Positions 1-8,459 of a stretch of 22,502 bases of DNA are shown here, one piece after another. The stretch's first letter is position 1. Each line of letters begins with the position of its first letter. The notes beneath the pieces were generated by a model, which searched no databases, had not been told where the DNA came from, and saw only the letters and a program-made list of their open reading frames with translations. The DNA is taken from NCBI GenBank assembly GCA_913020625.1, contig CAJVZX010000004.1, positions 1-22,502 of the forward strand, in the 5' to 3' direction. The position numbers were made by a program, and so were the translations under genes. The stretch is from an uncultured Pelagibacterales bacterium. GTDB taxonomy: Bacteria; Pseudomonadota; Alphaproteobacteria; Pelagibacterales; Pelagibacteraceae.

Positions 1-343
1 CCTGTTTTAATATTTTAATTATTTCTCTTAAAATTGCCGCATCACCTAGTTTTGAGCTTTTGATAATTCTTGGAATATAATAAATTCCTTTTAAATCCAA
101 TTTAAGTTTTGAAAAATTTGGCTTTATTACCTTGCCTGCAAACAAAACTTTTTTGCATCTGTTTTCTTTAAGTATTTTAATTATCTTTCCAAATTGACCG
201 ATTGAAACGCTATAAAAGTGTTTATCTTTTTTGAATTTTTTTCTCTTTGTTAAATCAATAATTAAATACTTTAACTTTCTTTTTTTTATTTTTCTTAAAA
301 TTTCATTTGGAAAATTTGTTTCTCCAAATATCAAGCCGATCAT
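1..343 (-). CDS. lpxI: LpxI-type UDP-2,3-diacylglucosamine pyrophosphatase, N-terminal part (cut by window edge)
   Basis: Translating the minus strand from the ATG at 343 gives about 114 open codons up to the window edge, beginning MIGLIFGETNFPNEI. The part seen has the LpxI (DUF1009) layout: a short N-terminal strand with a glycine turn, then SIGQFGKIIKILKENRCKKVLFAGKV split around residues 66-92, then the GDAAILRE segment that matches the family's GDDALLR motif. LpxI hydrolyses UDP-2,3-diacylglucosamine to lipid X and UMP, the fourth step of lipid A synthesis, and replaces LpxH in most alphaproteobacteria. The start lies one base after the lpxA stop (TAAGATG), so it is probably translated with lpxA. 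The C-terminal half, and probably lpxB, lie beyond the window. Identity rests on motif resemblance plus position after lpxA. Confidence 0.85.
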   Translation of the reverse strand, partial: MIGLIFGETNFPNEILRKIKKRKLKYLIIDLTKRKKFKKDKHFYSVSIGQFGKIIKILKENRCKKVLFAGKVIKPNFSKLKLDLKGIYYIPRIIKSSKLGDAAILREIIKILKQ

Positions 344-344
344 C

Positions 345-1130
345 TTACTCTTTTGAAAATGGTGTACAAATAGATCTTTTTTTATCTTTCGTAATAAAAT
401 TAATTACTTCTTTTACCAATGGATTTTCTTTAAATACGCCATTTAATTTACTCAAATTTTCATTAAGATTTTCTGTCAAAAAAATTTCTTTGTAAGCTTC
501 AATAAGACCTAAAATATCTTTATTGTCATAACTGCTTCTTCTTAGACCAATTAAATTTAATCCTTGTAAATAATTTCTGTTTCCAATTGATAAACCAAAT
601 GGAATTACATCATTTAAAACTCCTGTCATTCCTCCAATCATTGCTAACTTCCCAATTCTAGTAAATTGTTGGACGGCTGAATTACCACCTATCACTACAT
701 TGTCTTCAATAGTAACATGTCCTCCTAGAGGAACATTATTTGCTATAATCACATTGTTACCAATATTACAATCATGTGCTATATGAGAAGAAATCATAAA
801 TAAACAGTTATCACCTATTTTAGTTAATCCTCCTCCTCCAGATGTACCAGGGTTTATAGTAACATATTCTCTAATTTTATTATTTTTCCCAATCTCTAAT
901 TTGGTATTTTCACCTTTATATTTTAGATCCTGTGGATCTGTACCAATACTCGCAAAAGGGAAAATTTTTGTTCCATCGCCAATTTTAGTATTTCCTGAAA
1001 TATTAACATGTGAATGAATTTCTACATCATTGCCAATCTCTACATTAGGACCAATAACTGTATAAGGTCCAACTTTTGCTGAACTTGCAATTTTAGATTT
1101 ATTATCAATTACACTTGTTTTATGAATCAT
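345..1130 (-). CDS. lpxA: UDP-N-acetylglucosamine acyltransferase LpxA
   Basis: LpxA catalyses the first step of lipid A synthesis, moving a 3-hydroxyacyl chain from acyl carrier protein to the 3-OH of UDP-GlcNAc in the cytosol. The 261-residue protein has the usual length (E. coli 262). Residues 1-190 are left-handed parallel beta-helix hexapeptide repeats of the [IV]-G-x-x-x-x type, and the last ~70 residues are the helical C-terminal domain. The signature SHIAHD at 115-120 contains His119, equivalent to the E. coli catalytic His125, with His116 equivalent to His122. GNRNYLQGLNLIGLRR near 183-198 is the typical transition into the C-terminal domain. It starts two bases after the fabZ stop and is followed one base later by lpxI. 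I see nothing truncated or atypical. Confidence 0.97.
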   Translation of the reverse strand: MIHKTSVIDNKSKIASSAKVGPYTVIGPNVEIGNDVEIHSHVNISGNTKIGDGTKIFPFASIGTDPQDLKYKGENTKLEIGKNNKIREYVTINPGTSGGGGLTKIGDNCLFMISSHIAHDCNIGNNVIIANNVPLGGHVTIEDNVVIGGNSAVQQFTRIGKLAMIGGMTGVLNDVIPFGLSIGNRNYLQGLNLIGLRRSSYDNKDILGLIEAYKEIFLTENLNENLSKLNGVFKENPLVKEVINFITKDKKRSICTPFSKE

Positions 1131-1132
1131 AT

Positions 1133-1588
1133 TTATTTATCTCTATCTACTATAGTTGCTGACCATTCTGCATCAGCCATTTTTTTATCATCTACTAAAG
1201 CTACACCCTTATATTTCCATACTCTTCCATGAGATCTGATTGCTTCTATTTCCAATTTTAATTCACAAACTGGAAAAATTGGGCTTCTAAATTTTGCTTT
1301 TTCGACACTCATTAAGTAAACAAGCTTATTCTCATATGTTTTAGGATCAATTCCATGAGCCGTAAGAGCTGCTGCTGTTTGTCCAAATGCTTCTACAATA
1401 AACACACCTGGCATTACGGGTTGTCCTGGAAAATGTCCATTTACAAAAAAAGAATCTTTTTTTACATCAACTATTCCAGTTGCGGATTTTAGAGGTACAA
1501 TATTTCTTAGTTCTTTAATTAAAAGCATTGGTTCTCGATGTGGTAATAATTTTTTTATTTCTTCTAGACCAATAGATTTTTCAGACAT
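1133..1588 (-). CDS. fabZ: 3-hydroxyacyl-[ACP] dehydratase FabZ
   Basis: FabZ dehydrates 3-hydroxyacyl-ACP to trans-2-enoyl-ACP in the fatty acid elongation cycle. It competes with LpxA and LpxD for the same 3-hydroxyacyl-ACP pool, which explains its position between them. The 151-residue single hot-dog fold has the family start IKKLLPHREPMLLI (residues 11-24) and the active-site segment NGHFPGQPVMPGV (50-62). His52 and Glu66 are the expected catalytic pair. The usual 'E-A-[ML]-A-Q' helix reads EAFGQ here, a mild substitution. The ATG at 1588 shares a base with the lpxD stop (TAATG), and lpxA starts two bases after its own stop. Length and motifs agree with FabZ rather than the longer FabA. 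Confidence 0.96.
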   Translation of the reverse strand: MSEKSIGLEEIKKLLPHREPMLLIKELRNIVPLKSATGIVDVKKDSFFVNGHFPGQPVMPGVFIVEAFGQTAAALTAHGIDPKTYENKLVYLMSVEKAKFRSPIFPVCELKLEIEAIRSHGRVWKYKGVALVDDKKMADAEWSATIVDRDK

Positions 1589-2580
1589 TATGCCTCAAGT
1601 TTTTTTATAAAATTTCTAAAATTAACTGAAGGGTAGCCCATTACTTTGCTATTATCAGGTATATCTTTAATGACTCCACTACCACCACCGATTTTAACAT
1701 TGTTTCCAATTTTTAAATGGCCAGATATCCCAGCTTGACCACCAATACCAACATTATCTCCTACAACAGAACTTCCAGCTATACCAACTTGCCCAGCAAT
1801 CATACAGTTTTTTCCTATTTTTACATTATGGGCAATATGTACTTGATTATCTAAAAAAGTATTTTCTCCAATTGATGTATTGGTTATCGAACCTCTATCA
1901 ATAGTACATGAAGTACCAATCTCTACACCTTTTTTTAAATATACAATACCGATATGTGGAAATCTAAAATTTTTAGTTTTGTCAGGAATAAATCCAAAAC
2001 CTTTTTGTCCTAACTTTGCACCATCACTTATATAAACAAGATCTTCAGTAATAGTATTTTTTATAACAACATCAGATCCTATAAGACAATGCTTCCCTAT
2101 AATCACATCATGTTCAATTATTGTATTACTTCCTATAGAAGAGTTTTTTCCTATCTTAACATTTTCACCAATTAAAACATTTTTGCCAAATTTAACATCA
2201 GGATATTTATGAGATAATTTATCTGCTGACTGTAAAGATCTATCTATTTGATCAATGTCCGCTTCTGGATAAAATAATTTGGAAACTTTTGCTACAGTAA
2301 ATAAAACATTTTTAACTATAATTTTAGTACATGAGCTAGGTAAAAAATTTTGTAAGCTCAATGTAGTAATACAAGCAATGGCATTAGTATTAATGGACAC
2401 ATTTTTGTATTTAGGAGAATTTAAAAAAGTAATACAATTTTCTTTTAAACTTTCTATTGTAGAAATATCAAAAATTTTTTTTTCTAGTTTATCACTATCG
2501 GTAATTTTGATTTCACAATAATCTAAAACTTCTCTTAAAGAGAAAGGGCCATTTTTTTTAAAAAAAACACCATGATGCAT
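1588..2580 (-). CDS. lpxD: UDP-3-O-(3-hydroxyacyl)glucosamine N-acyltransferase LpxD
   Basis: LpxD adds the second 3-hydroxyacyl chain, N-linked, to UDP-3-O-acyl-glucosamine, the third step of lipid A synthesis. The 330-residue protein has an N-terminal uridine-binding domain (about 1-115; GPFSLREVLDY at 11-21 is family-typical). A long series of hexapeptide repeats follows from about 125 to 315 (FGKNVLIGENVKIG and so on), then a short C-terminal helix. The segment DNQVHIAHN at 244-252 holds His251, equivalent to E. coli catalytic His239. The start MHHGVFF is preceded by A/T-only sequence with no Shine-Dalgarno, four bases after the skp stop. Its end overlaps fabZ by one base in a TAATG. Length is close to family norms, with no sign of decay. 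Confidence 0.96.
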   Translation of the reverse strand: MHHGVFFKKNGPFSLREVLDYCEIKITDSDKLEKKIFDISTIESLKENCITFLNSPKYKNVSINTNAIACITTLSLQNFLPSSCTKIIVKNVLFTVAKVSKLFYPEADIDQIDRSLQSADKLSHKYPDVKFGKNVLIGENVKIGKNSSIGSNTIIEHDVIIGKHCLIGSDVVIKNTITEDLVYISDGAKLGQKGFGFIPDKTKNFRFPHIGIVYLKKGVEIGTSCTIDRGSITNTSIGENTFLDNQVHIAHNVKIGKNCMIAGQVGIAGSSVVGDNVGIGGQAGISGHLKIGNNVKIGGGSGVIKDIPDNSKVMGYPSVNFRNFIKKLEA

Positions 2581-2584
2581 TAAT

Positions 2585-3109
2585 TTAATTAATCTCGATT
2601 TTAGGAAGCTTATTATCCAATTGTTTTATAATTATATTTGTAATATCTGAATTTGTTTTACCTACTATTACATTTTTTTTATCTAAAATAAAAGAAACTG
2701 AATTTTCTTCAAGATATTTAGCTAAAAGAGGTTTTATTTCATTAAGAATTTTTTGGGTAACTTCTGTTCTTTTTTGTGTAAGCTCATTTGTCAACTTAAC
2801 TCTAGAATTTTGATATTCTTTTGCATCTTCACGAAGTTTATTAATTTTTGCTTCAAATTCTTCTTGTTTAAGAATATTTTTTTTAGATAAAATATCTTTT
2901 TCTTCTTCTTTTAATCGGTTTTGTATTTTCATTAAATAATCCAAATTACTTTTATGAAGTTTTTCAAGTTTATTTTGTGCTGATTTCCCCACTTTACTTT
3001 CATTTAATAGAAGATCCATATTTATAAAAACTATTTTTTCTTCTGCAAATGTATAAGTAAAATAAAATACAAAAAATGTAATTACAAAAAATTTTACAAT
3101 ATATTTCAT
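2585..3109 (-). CDS. skp: Periplasmic OmpH/Skp family chaperone
   Basis: This is a Skp/OmpH-type periplasmic chaperone that holds unfolded outer-membrane proteins on their way to the BAM complex. The 174-residue precursor starts with a Sec signal peptide (MKYIVKFFVITFF through FAEE; likely cleavage after the Ala near residue 22). The strand EKIVFINMDLLLNES is the usual OmpH start ('I.vVD...ll..s'). The middle, about 45-125, is strongly charged and looks like the long coiled-coil tentacles of Skp, and the C-terminal part (LDKKNVIVGKTNSDIT) returns to the beta core. It sits directly after bamA through a TAATG overlap, the conserved partner arrangement. Sequence conservation in this family is weak, so the call rests on architecture plus synteny. 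Confidence 0.9.
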   Translation of the reverse strand: MKYIVKFFVITFFVFYFTYTFAEEKIVFINMDLLLNESKVGKSAQNKLEKLHKSNLDYLMKIQNRLKEEEKDILSKKNILKQEEFEAKINKLREDAKEYQNSRVKLTNELTQKRTEVTQKILNEIKPLLAKYLEENSVSFILDKKNVIVGKTNSDITNIIIKQLDNKLPKIEIN

Positions 3110-5346
3110 TAAAAAGTTGTTCCTAGATTAAATCTAAAGCTCTCCGGGACATCAGTACTAGTTTTACTCAAATCTTGTGATAAAGAAAAACTTAACGGTC
3201 CCATCACAGTATGCCAAGTGGCAGATAAACCAAATGCAGATCGAATTTTGTTAGCACCATCTAACTTCTTATCATAATCTACACCCCACACATTTCCAGC
3301 ATCTAGAAATAAACTGAAATCAGCATTTTGCAAACCAGAAAATAATTTTGGAAAAGCGGTGTTGAAGCTTAAAGCGCTCGCATAATTTCCACCAATATAA
3401 TCTCCACTATCTGTAGGACCAATTTTTCCTCTCTCAAAACCCCTAAGTCTTCGTTCAGGAATATGTAATCTTTTTGATAGTCTAACATCGTCACTTGCTG
3501 ATAATGAATTTATAGCCCTTGAATAAAATTTTATTGAAGCAATAATACTATCTTTTAGTGGATAATAAGTTGAATAATCCAAACCATTTACAATATTTGG
3601 TGAACTAGAATATACTGGCACTGTTTGAGTAAATAATAATCTATTTCCTTCAGTAGTGTTAAATTTTTGGTCTCTTTTATCCCTAACAATACTATACGAT
3701 AAATATGAATCAAAAAAAGTGCCTGCTTGTTTTTTCATAGCACTTGATGCTTTATCATCGGTCTGTAAACTTTCATAATTTACTGAAATTTCAGGTGCTA
3801 AATAAATATCTTCATATTGCTCAAAAAAAGTTGATAGAAATATACCTGTTTTATCTGTTTGATAACCAAATTCGGCTGATCTATCTACACTAGTGCTTTC
3901 TATAGTTGTGGTTACAGAATTTCCAGAATAATTATAATTTGGATTTTGGATAGAAAATCTTCCAGTAATTTTGTTTGTAGTAATATTAAGATCTGTATCC
4001 AGAACAATACCTTTGCCCATAAAATTATTTTCTGAAAGGTTAAAACCTATTGTTCCACCTGAAGTACCAATACCAGCTCCGATAGCTATTTCACCAGTTG
4101 CTTTTTCTTCAATTTCAATTTCAATAACTTTTAAATCTGGAGTTGAGCCTTGTTTAGTTGTTTCTTTAACTGATGCAAAAATATTTCTAGATCTTAAATT
4201 ATTTAAAGATCTATTTAAAATTAAAGAATTATAAGCATCACCTTCATCAACCAACAATTCTCCTCTTATAACATTATCATTAGTTATAGAATTTCCTACA
4301 ATATTAACTCTTTCAACAAAATATTTTTCAGATTGCCCTATATTAATATCAATTGAAATTTTATCGCCATCTGTAGTTTCAACCAATTCTGAGGTAAGAA
4401 ATTGATAATCTTTAATTTCAGAAAGTTTATTTATTTTATCAAGAATTTTTCTTATTTTATTTAAAGAATAATATTTATTTTTTAATTTACTTAGTTTTTT
4501 TTCAATTTCTAAAAAGTCGTCTTTAGTATAATCATCAGATAAATTTATTGATAAATCAGAAAATTTATATCTAGTACCTGCACTAATATTAAATGTTAAA
4601 ACAAAACCTTCATTTTCTAAATAGTTTACATTGGTAGTGTTAATTTTAACATCATAATAACCATTGTTTTTATAAAAAACTTCTAGCAATCTTTGGTCTG
4701 ATGATATTCTTCGTTCATCTAAAAATTTTCTTCTTGATATAAATTTCCAGGGTCTTGTCTCTTCAGAAAGAATTATGTTACCTAATTTGCTATCTTTATA
4801 AATTTTGTCTCCAATGAATTCTATTTTGGCAATTTTAGCTTTTTCACCTAAATCTATTTCATAAATTAAGTCCATAGAATTATTAGCTAATACTTTCTTA
4901 TAAGCTTCTACTTCAACAAAATAATAACCTGAATTTCTAAAGGCGTTTTTAATATTGTTAATATCTTGATTAAATTTGTTTGTAGTGAATGAAGTTTTTT
5001 CTTTCAATACAATAATTTCATAAATCGCATCTTTAAATTTTTTTGCTTTAAGACCATTAAAAACAATATTTTGAATAATTGGGTTTTCACTTACAATAAT
5101 GTTTAAAACATTATTTTTTAAATTCAATTTTACATCAGAAAAAAAGTCTGTTTGGTATAAATTCTTTAAAACATCATTAAGTTTTTTTGCATCATAATTT
5201 TCATTTTTAATAATAACACCAAAAACAATTATCGTTTCATCAGCAATTCTATCATTTCCAGTAACATTAATTTTTTTAACTATTTCTGCATTAGAAATAG
5301 TTGTAAGTGTAAAAACTAAGATAAAATAAAAAATAAATTTCTTCAT
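3109..5346 (-). CDS. bamA: Outer membrane protein assembly factor BamA
   Basis: BamA is the Omp85-family core of the outer-membrane protein insertion machine. I start it at ATG 5346 (MKKFIFYFILVF...SNA), which gives a clean signal peptide and 745 residues. The longer open frame begins at a TTG (5355) directly after the dxr TGA stop and would add only three residues. After the signal peptide come five POTRA domains (about 21-88, 89-168, 169-258, 259-338, 340-416), each with the usual 'i..V.v.GN..i' start. A 16-strand barrel follows from about 418 to the end. The loop-6 motif RLRGFERGKIGP near 633-644 is the Omp85 signature, and the protein ends in Phe (LGTTF), the beta-signal. Skp follows through TAATG. 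The rseP protease gene usually found just upstream is absent. Confidence 0.97.
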   Translation of the reverse strand: MKKFIFYFILVFTLTTISNAEIVKKINVTGNDRIADETIIVFGVIIKNENYDAKKLNDVLKNLYQTDFFSDVKLNLKNNVLNIIVSENPIIQNIVFNGLKAKKFKDAIYEIIVLKEKTSFTTNKFNQDINNIKNAFRNSGYYFVEVEAYKKVLANNSMDLIYEIDLGEKAKIAKIEFIGDKIYKDSKLGNIILSEETRPWKFISRRKFLDERRISSDQRLLEVFYKNNGYYDVKINTTNVNYLENEGFVLTFNISAGTRYKFSDLSINLSDDYTKDDFLEIEKKLSKLKNKYYSLNKIRKILDKINKLSEIKDYQFLTSELVETTDGDKISIDINIGQSEKYFVERVNIVGNSITNDNVIRGELLVDEGDAYNSLILNRSLNNLRSRNIFASVKETTKQGSTPDLKVIEIEIEEKATGEIAIGAGIGTSGGTIGFNLSENNFMGKGIVLDTDLNITTNKITGRFSIQNPNYNYSGNSVTTTIESTSVDRSAEFGYQTDKTGIFLSTFFEQYEDIYLAPEISVNYESLQTDDKASSAMKKQAGTFFDSYLSYSIVRDKRDQKFNTTEGNRLLFTQTVPVYSSSPNIVNGLDYSTYYPLKDSIIASIKFYSRAINSLSASDDVRLSKRLHIPERRLRGFERGKIGPTDSGDYIGGNYASALSFNTAFPKLFSGLQNADFSLFLDAGNVWGVDYDKKLDGANKIRSAFGLSATWHTVMGPLSFSLSQDLSKTSTDVPESFRFNLGTTF

Positions 5347-5355
5347 GAAAAACAA

Positions 5356-6522
5356 TCATACACTTAAAGACTTAGTTTTCAACCTAACTAAATTATTAAG
5401 TTTATATATATCATTAACTGATTTTGGCACCTTTTTTTTATATTTAATAAAAAATTTATTAGTAATTATTTTATTCAATTTTATAACAATTTGATTAAAT
5501 GAAATCTTTTTGCTAAGAAATAAATCTACTAATTCATCATTGGCAGAAACTAGTACTGTTTCAAAAAGCGAATTAAGCTTTGATATTTTATTTAGTATTT
5601 TTACAGAAGGAAATTTTTTCAAGTTTACTTCTGATAAATTTAGATTATTTAATATTTTTAAATTTATTTTTTTAGTTGTAATTCTCTTATTTTTTTTTTC
5701 ACTATAAATGGAATTAAAAATAGGTATTTTCATATTTGTATCATGTAGTAAAATTTTTGTTAATCCATTATTAAATTTAATTATTGCATGCACATAAGAT
5801 TTTGGATGAATTAATATTTTAAATTTTTTTTTGTCAATTTTAAAAATTTTTAAAGCTTCAATTACTTCAAAAACTTTGTTCATCAGTGTAGCTGAATCAA
5901 CAGAAATCTTTTTACCCATTCTCCAGTTTGGGTGATTAATGGCATCTTTAACTCTAATATATTTAAAGTCATTAATTGGTAAATTTAAAAATGGTCCACC
6001 AGAAGCAGTAATTATTACTTCTTCTATTTCACTATTTTTATAATCTTGTACCAAATTCCAAATAGAATAGTGTTCAGAATCAACAGGTATAAAATTTGTT
6101 TTATATTTTTTTAATTTTTTATTTATTAAACTCCAGCCACAAATAATTGATTCTTTATTGGCAATAGCAACTTTTTTACTAAATTTTATTGCTTCTAATG
6201 TAGGTTGTAGTCCAGAAAGTCCTGATATAGAGCACATAGTATAATCAATTTTTTTTTTATATTTATTGGAAAAATTTTTTAGGTCTTCATGAATTTTAAT
6301 ATTTTTATTTTTAATTTTGTTTTTTAATTTTTTTAAAATTTTTGGATTATTAATAATTAAATTTTTAGCTTTTAGCTCATTAGCTTGTTTTGCCAATTCT
6401 TTATAATTATTATTTGCTGTAAGTAAAACTACATCAAAATTTTTTGGATTATCTTTAATAATTTTTATTGTAGATTTTCCTATAGAGCCTGTAGATCCAA
6501 GTATAGCAATTTTTATTTTCAT
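5356..6522 (-). CDS. dxr: 1-deoxy-D-xylulose 5-phosphate reductoisomerase Dxr
   Basis: Dxr (IspC) converts 1-deoxyxylulose 5-phosphate to 2-C-methylerythritol 4-phosphate with NADPH, the first committed MEP-pathway step. This supplies isoprenoids, including the undecaprenyl made by the neighbouring uppS. The 388-residue protein shows the NADPH loop LGSTGSIG at 8-15, the metal ligands in PVDSEH (Asp148, Glu150), ASGGPF at 173-178, and HPNWRMGKKISVDSATLMNK at 197-216 (written here as one conserved block), with Glu219 as the third metal ligand. By my count 72 of 388 residues are lysine, far more than in lpxA in the same cluster (22 of 261). Its start shares a base with the cdsA stop (TAATG). Its TGA stop lies nine bases before the bamA ATG in the same frame. 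Confidence 0.97.
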   Translation of the reverse strand: MKIKIAILGSTGSIGKSTIKIIKDNPKNFDVVLLTANNNYKELAKQANELKAKNLIINNPKILKKLKNKIKNKNIKIHEDLKNFSNKYKKKIDYTMCSISGLSGLQPTLEAIKFSKKVAIANKESIICGWSLINKKLKKYKTNFIPVDSEHYSIWNLVQDYKNSEIEEVIITASGGPFLNLPINDFKYIRVKDAINHPNWRMGKKISVDSATLMNKVFEVIEALKIFKIDKKKFKILIHPKSYVHAIIKFNNGLTKILLHDTNMKIPIFNSIYSEKKNKRITTKKINLKILNNLNLSEVNLKKFPSVKILNKISKLNSLFETVLVSANDELVDLFLSKKISFNQIVIKLNKIITNKFFIKYKKKVPKSVNDIYKLNNLVRLKTKSLSV

Positions 6523-7232
6523 TAGTTTTTAATTGCAAAAAAAATATCAAAATATTTTTCATAAAAATTGTTAAAACCAACTATGGACATAAATACAAAT
6601 GGTACTGCAAAAATTATTCCATCTATACGATCAAGTATGCCTCCATGACCAGGTAGTATTCTGCCAGTATCTTTTACTTTTGCCTTTCTCTTAAAATAAG
6701 AAACAAATAAATCTCCTAATTGACAAACTAGAGAAACTTTTAAACAAAATAAAAAATTATCAATTGAATATAAAGAATATTCAAATTTATCGAAATTGTT
6801 AAATACTAACAAAGGTAACATAGAGAAACAAAATGAACCTAAACTTCCTGAAATAGTTTTATTAGGACTAATCTTTGTTAACTTTTTACCACCAATATTT
6901 TTTCCTATAATGTAGCCACCTATATCAGAACAAATACATACAGATAAAGCATAAAGAAAAAAAACTGGACCTAATAAAAAATATAATCCTATAGCTGAAA
7001 CAGTAAATATACCAAATGCATAAAAAAGTGTTGTTAGATTGAAAGCAACATGTTGCCAGTTAGTAGCACTTTTATTTATGGAATTAATAAGATAATTTGT
7101 TTCATGCCAAGATAAATATGAAACTATAATTATAGCAATTATAAAAACATAAGGATTTATAAAGATACAAAATATTGTTAACAGAAATAATATAACAGAA
7201 GTAGTTATTCTTTTTTTTAATTTTAAGTTCAT
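6522..7232 (-). CDS. cdsA: Phosphatidate cytidylyltransferase (CDP-diacylglycerol synthase)
   Basis: CdsA makes CDP-diacylglycerol from phosphatidic acid and CTP at the inner membrane, the branch point for all membrane phospholipids. The 236-residue protein is mostly hydrophobic, with several membrane segments (clear ones about 11-38, 62-98, 126-146, 161-178 and 205-220). It carries the full Cds signature at 178-204: S-x-x-K-R-x4-K-D-x-G-x-x-L-P-G-H-G-G-I-L-D-R-x-D. The upstream block SDIGGYIIGKNIGGKKL (102-118) is also family-typical. Length is at the short end of the family, as is common in alphaproteobacteria. TAATG overlaps join it to uppS upstream and dxr downstream, the canonical uppS-cdsA-dxr order. 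Confidence 0.96.
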   Translation of the reverse strand: MNLKLKKRITTSVILFLLTIFCIFINPYVFIIAIIIVSYLSWHETNYLINSINKSATNWQHVAFNLTTLFYAFGIFTVSAIGLYFLLGPVFFLYALSVCICSDIGGYIIGKNIGGKKLTKISPNKTISGSLGSFCFSMLPLLVFNNFDKFEYSLYSIDNFLFCLKVSLVCQLGDLFVSYFKRKAKVKDTGRILPGHGGILDRIDGIIFAVPFVFMSIVGFNNFYEKYFDIFFAIKN

Positions 7233-7909
7233 TAGATATTGCCAAAATTTCTTTTAATATTTATAAATTTATTTAATATTTTAGAATAATCTTTTGTATT
7301 GAAGTCAGGCCATAACTTGTCAACAAAAAACAATTCTGAATACGCTAGTTGCCAAAGTAAAAAATTACTTAATCTTTTTCGGCCTCCTGTTCTTATTAGA
7401 ATATCTGGATCTGGCATTTCTGATGTAAAAAGATTTTTCTCAATATTTGTTTGATTTATTATTTTTTTTTCTTTAATTATCTTTTTAACACTAGCTATTA
7501 TCTCACTTTTAGAGCCATAATTTAAAGCGATATTAACAAACAATTTATTATTTTTTGATGTTTTAATTTCAGATTTTTTAATGGCTTTTTTTAATGCTGG
7601 TGCAAATTTTTTTTTAATACCTGTAAAAATAATTTTGATATTTTGTTTATGGATATCATCAATGTTTTTTTTCAAATAATTATGCAAAAGGTTAAATAAA
7701 TAAGCTATTTCATATTTGGGTCTTTTCCAATTTTCTGTAGAAAATGTGTATAGAGTTAAATATGAAATTTTTTTCTTTAATGAAAATTTTATAATCTTTT
7801 CTATATTTTTGAGACCTTGTTCATGACCAATCTTTCTTGATTTTTTTCTGTTTATTCCCCATCTTCCATTGCCATCCATAATAATGGCAACATGTTTAAC
7901 TGGGTTCAT
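7232..7909 (-). CDS. uppS: Undecaprenyl diphosphate synthase (cis-prenyltransferase) UppS
   Basis: UppS extends farnesyl diphosphate with isopentenyl units in cis to undecaprenyl diphosphate, the lipid carrier for peptidoglycan and other envelope glycans. The 225-residue protein begins almost directly with HVAIIMDGNGRW (6-17), where Asp12 is the catalytic Asp (E. coli Asp26). It has LYTFSTENWKRP near 53-64 and the C-terminal substrate block DILIRTGGRKRLSNFLLW, followed by E-L-x-F and LWPDF. E. coli UppS is slightly longer at the N-terminus (about 250 residues). About 17% of residues are lysine (39 of 225). The ATG overlaps the frr stop by four bases (ATGA), and the stop overlaps the cdsA start (TAATG). 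Confidence 0.97.
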   Translation of the reverse strand: MNPVKHVAIIMDGNGRWGINRKKSRKIGHEQGLKNIEKIIKFSLKKKISYLTLYTFSTENWKRPKYEIAYLFNLLHNYLKKNIDDIHKQNIKIIFTGIKKKFAPALKKAIKKSEIKTSKNNKLFVNIALNYGSKSEIIASVKKIIKEKKIINQTNIEKNLFTSEMPDPDILIRTGGRKRLSNFLLWQLAYSELFFVDKLWPDFNTKDYSKILNKFINIKRNFGNI

Positions 7910-8457
7910 ATTTTCATTATCTCTTTTTCTTTTTGATAAATTTTATCATCAATTTTTTTAGTTTCATTATCAGTAAGTGTTTGAATTTCTTTTTCATACT
8001 TCTCATTTTCATCTTCACTGATTTTTTTATCTTTAAGAAGAGATTTCAATTCATCGTTTGCTTCCCTTCTTATATTTCTTATAGATATCTTATTTTTTTC
8101 ACCTAAAGTTTTGATTATTTTTTTTAATTCTGTTCTTCTCTCTTCGCTTAAATCTGGAATTGGAATCCTAATTAACTGACCATCAATTTGTGGATTAAGT
8201 CCTAGTTCAGATTTTTTTATAGACGAGTCAATTAAACTAACATTGTTTAAATCCCAAACTTGTATATTTATTTTTCTTGGTTCGGGAGCAGTAATGGTGC
8301 CTAATTGATTAATGGGCATTTTTTGACCATAAACTTCAACTCTGATTAAATCTAACATGCTAGCATTTGCTCTACCCGTTCTAATACCAGATAATTCTGT
8401 CACAAATACATCTAAAGTTTTACTCATTTTTTGGTTGTACTTGTTTTTATCAAACAT
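7906..8457 (-). CDS. frr: Ribosome recycling factor
   Basis: RRF splits post-termination ribosomes together with EF-G. The 183-residue protein (E. coli 185) aligns along the whole family. It has LSGIRTGRANASMLD (domain I start, about 23-37), the domain II beta segment around GTITAPEPRKINIQVWD, SELGLNPQIDGQLIRIPIPDLSEERR, and the C-terminal helix block NIRRxANDxLKSLLKDKKISEDE. The start MFDKNKYNQKM aligns with the family N-terminus. It follows tsf after only two bases, whereas pyrH (UMP kinase) usually separates these two genes. Its TGA overlaps the uppS ATG by four bases. Confidence 0.97.
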   Translation of the reverse strand: MFDKNKYNQKMSKTLDVFVTELSGIRTGRANASMLDLIRVEVYGQKMPINQLGTITAPEPRKINIQVWDLNNVSLIDSSIKKSELGLNPQIDGQLIRIPIPDLSEERRTELKKIIKTLGEKNKISIRNIRREANDELKSLLKDKKISEDENEKYEKEIQTLTDNETKKIDDKIYQKEKEIMKI

Positions 8458-8459
8458 TC

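Noticed and set aside
307..495. Plus-strand open frame across the lpxI/lpxA junction
   Set aside because: It overlaps lpxA and the start of lpxI antisense, without any motif; the minus-strand readings are family-conserved.
5347..5355. TTG-initiated BamA start giving an extra MFF
   Set aside because: The ATG at 5346 gives a standard signal peptide; the TTG directly abuts the dxr stop and adds only three residues.
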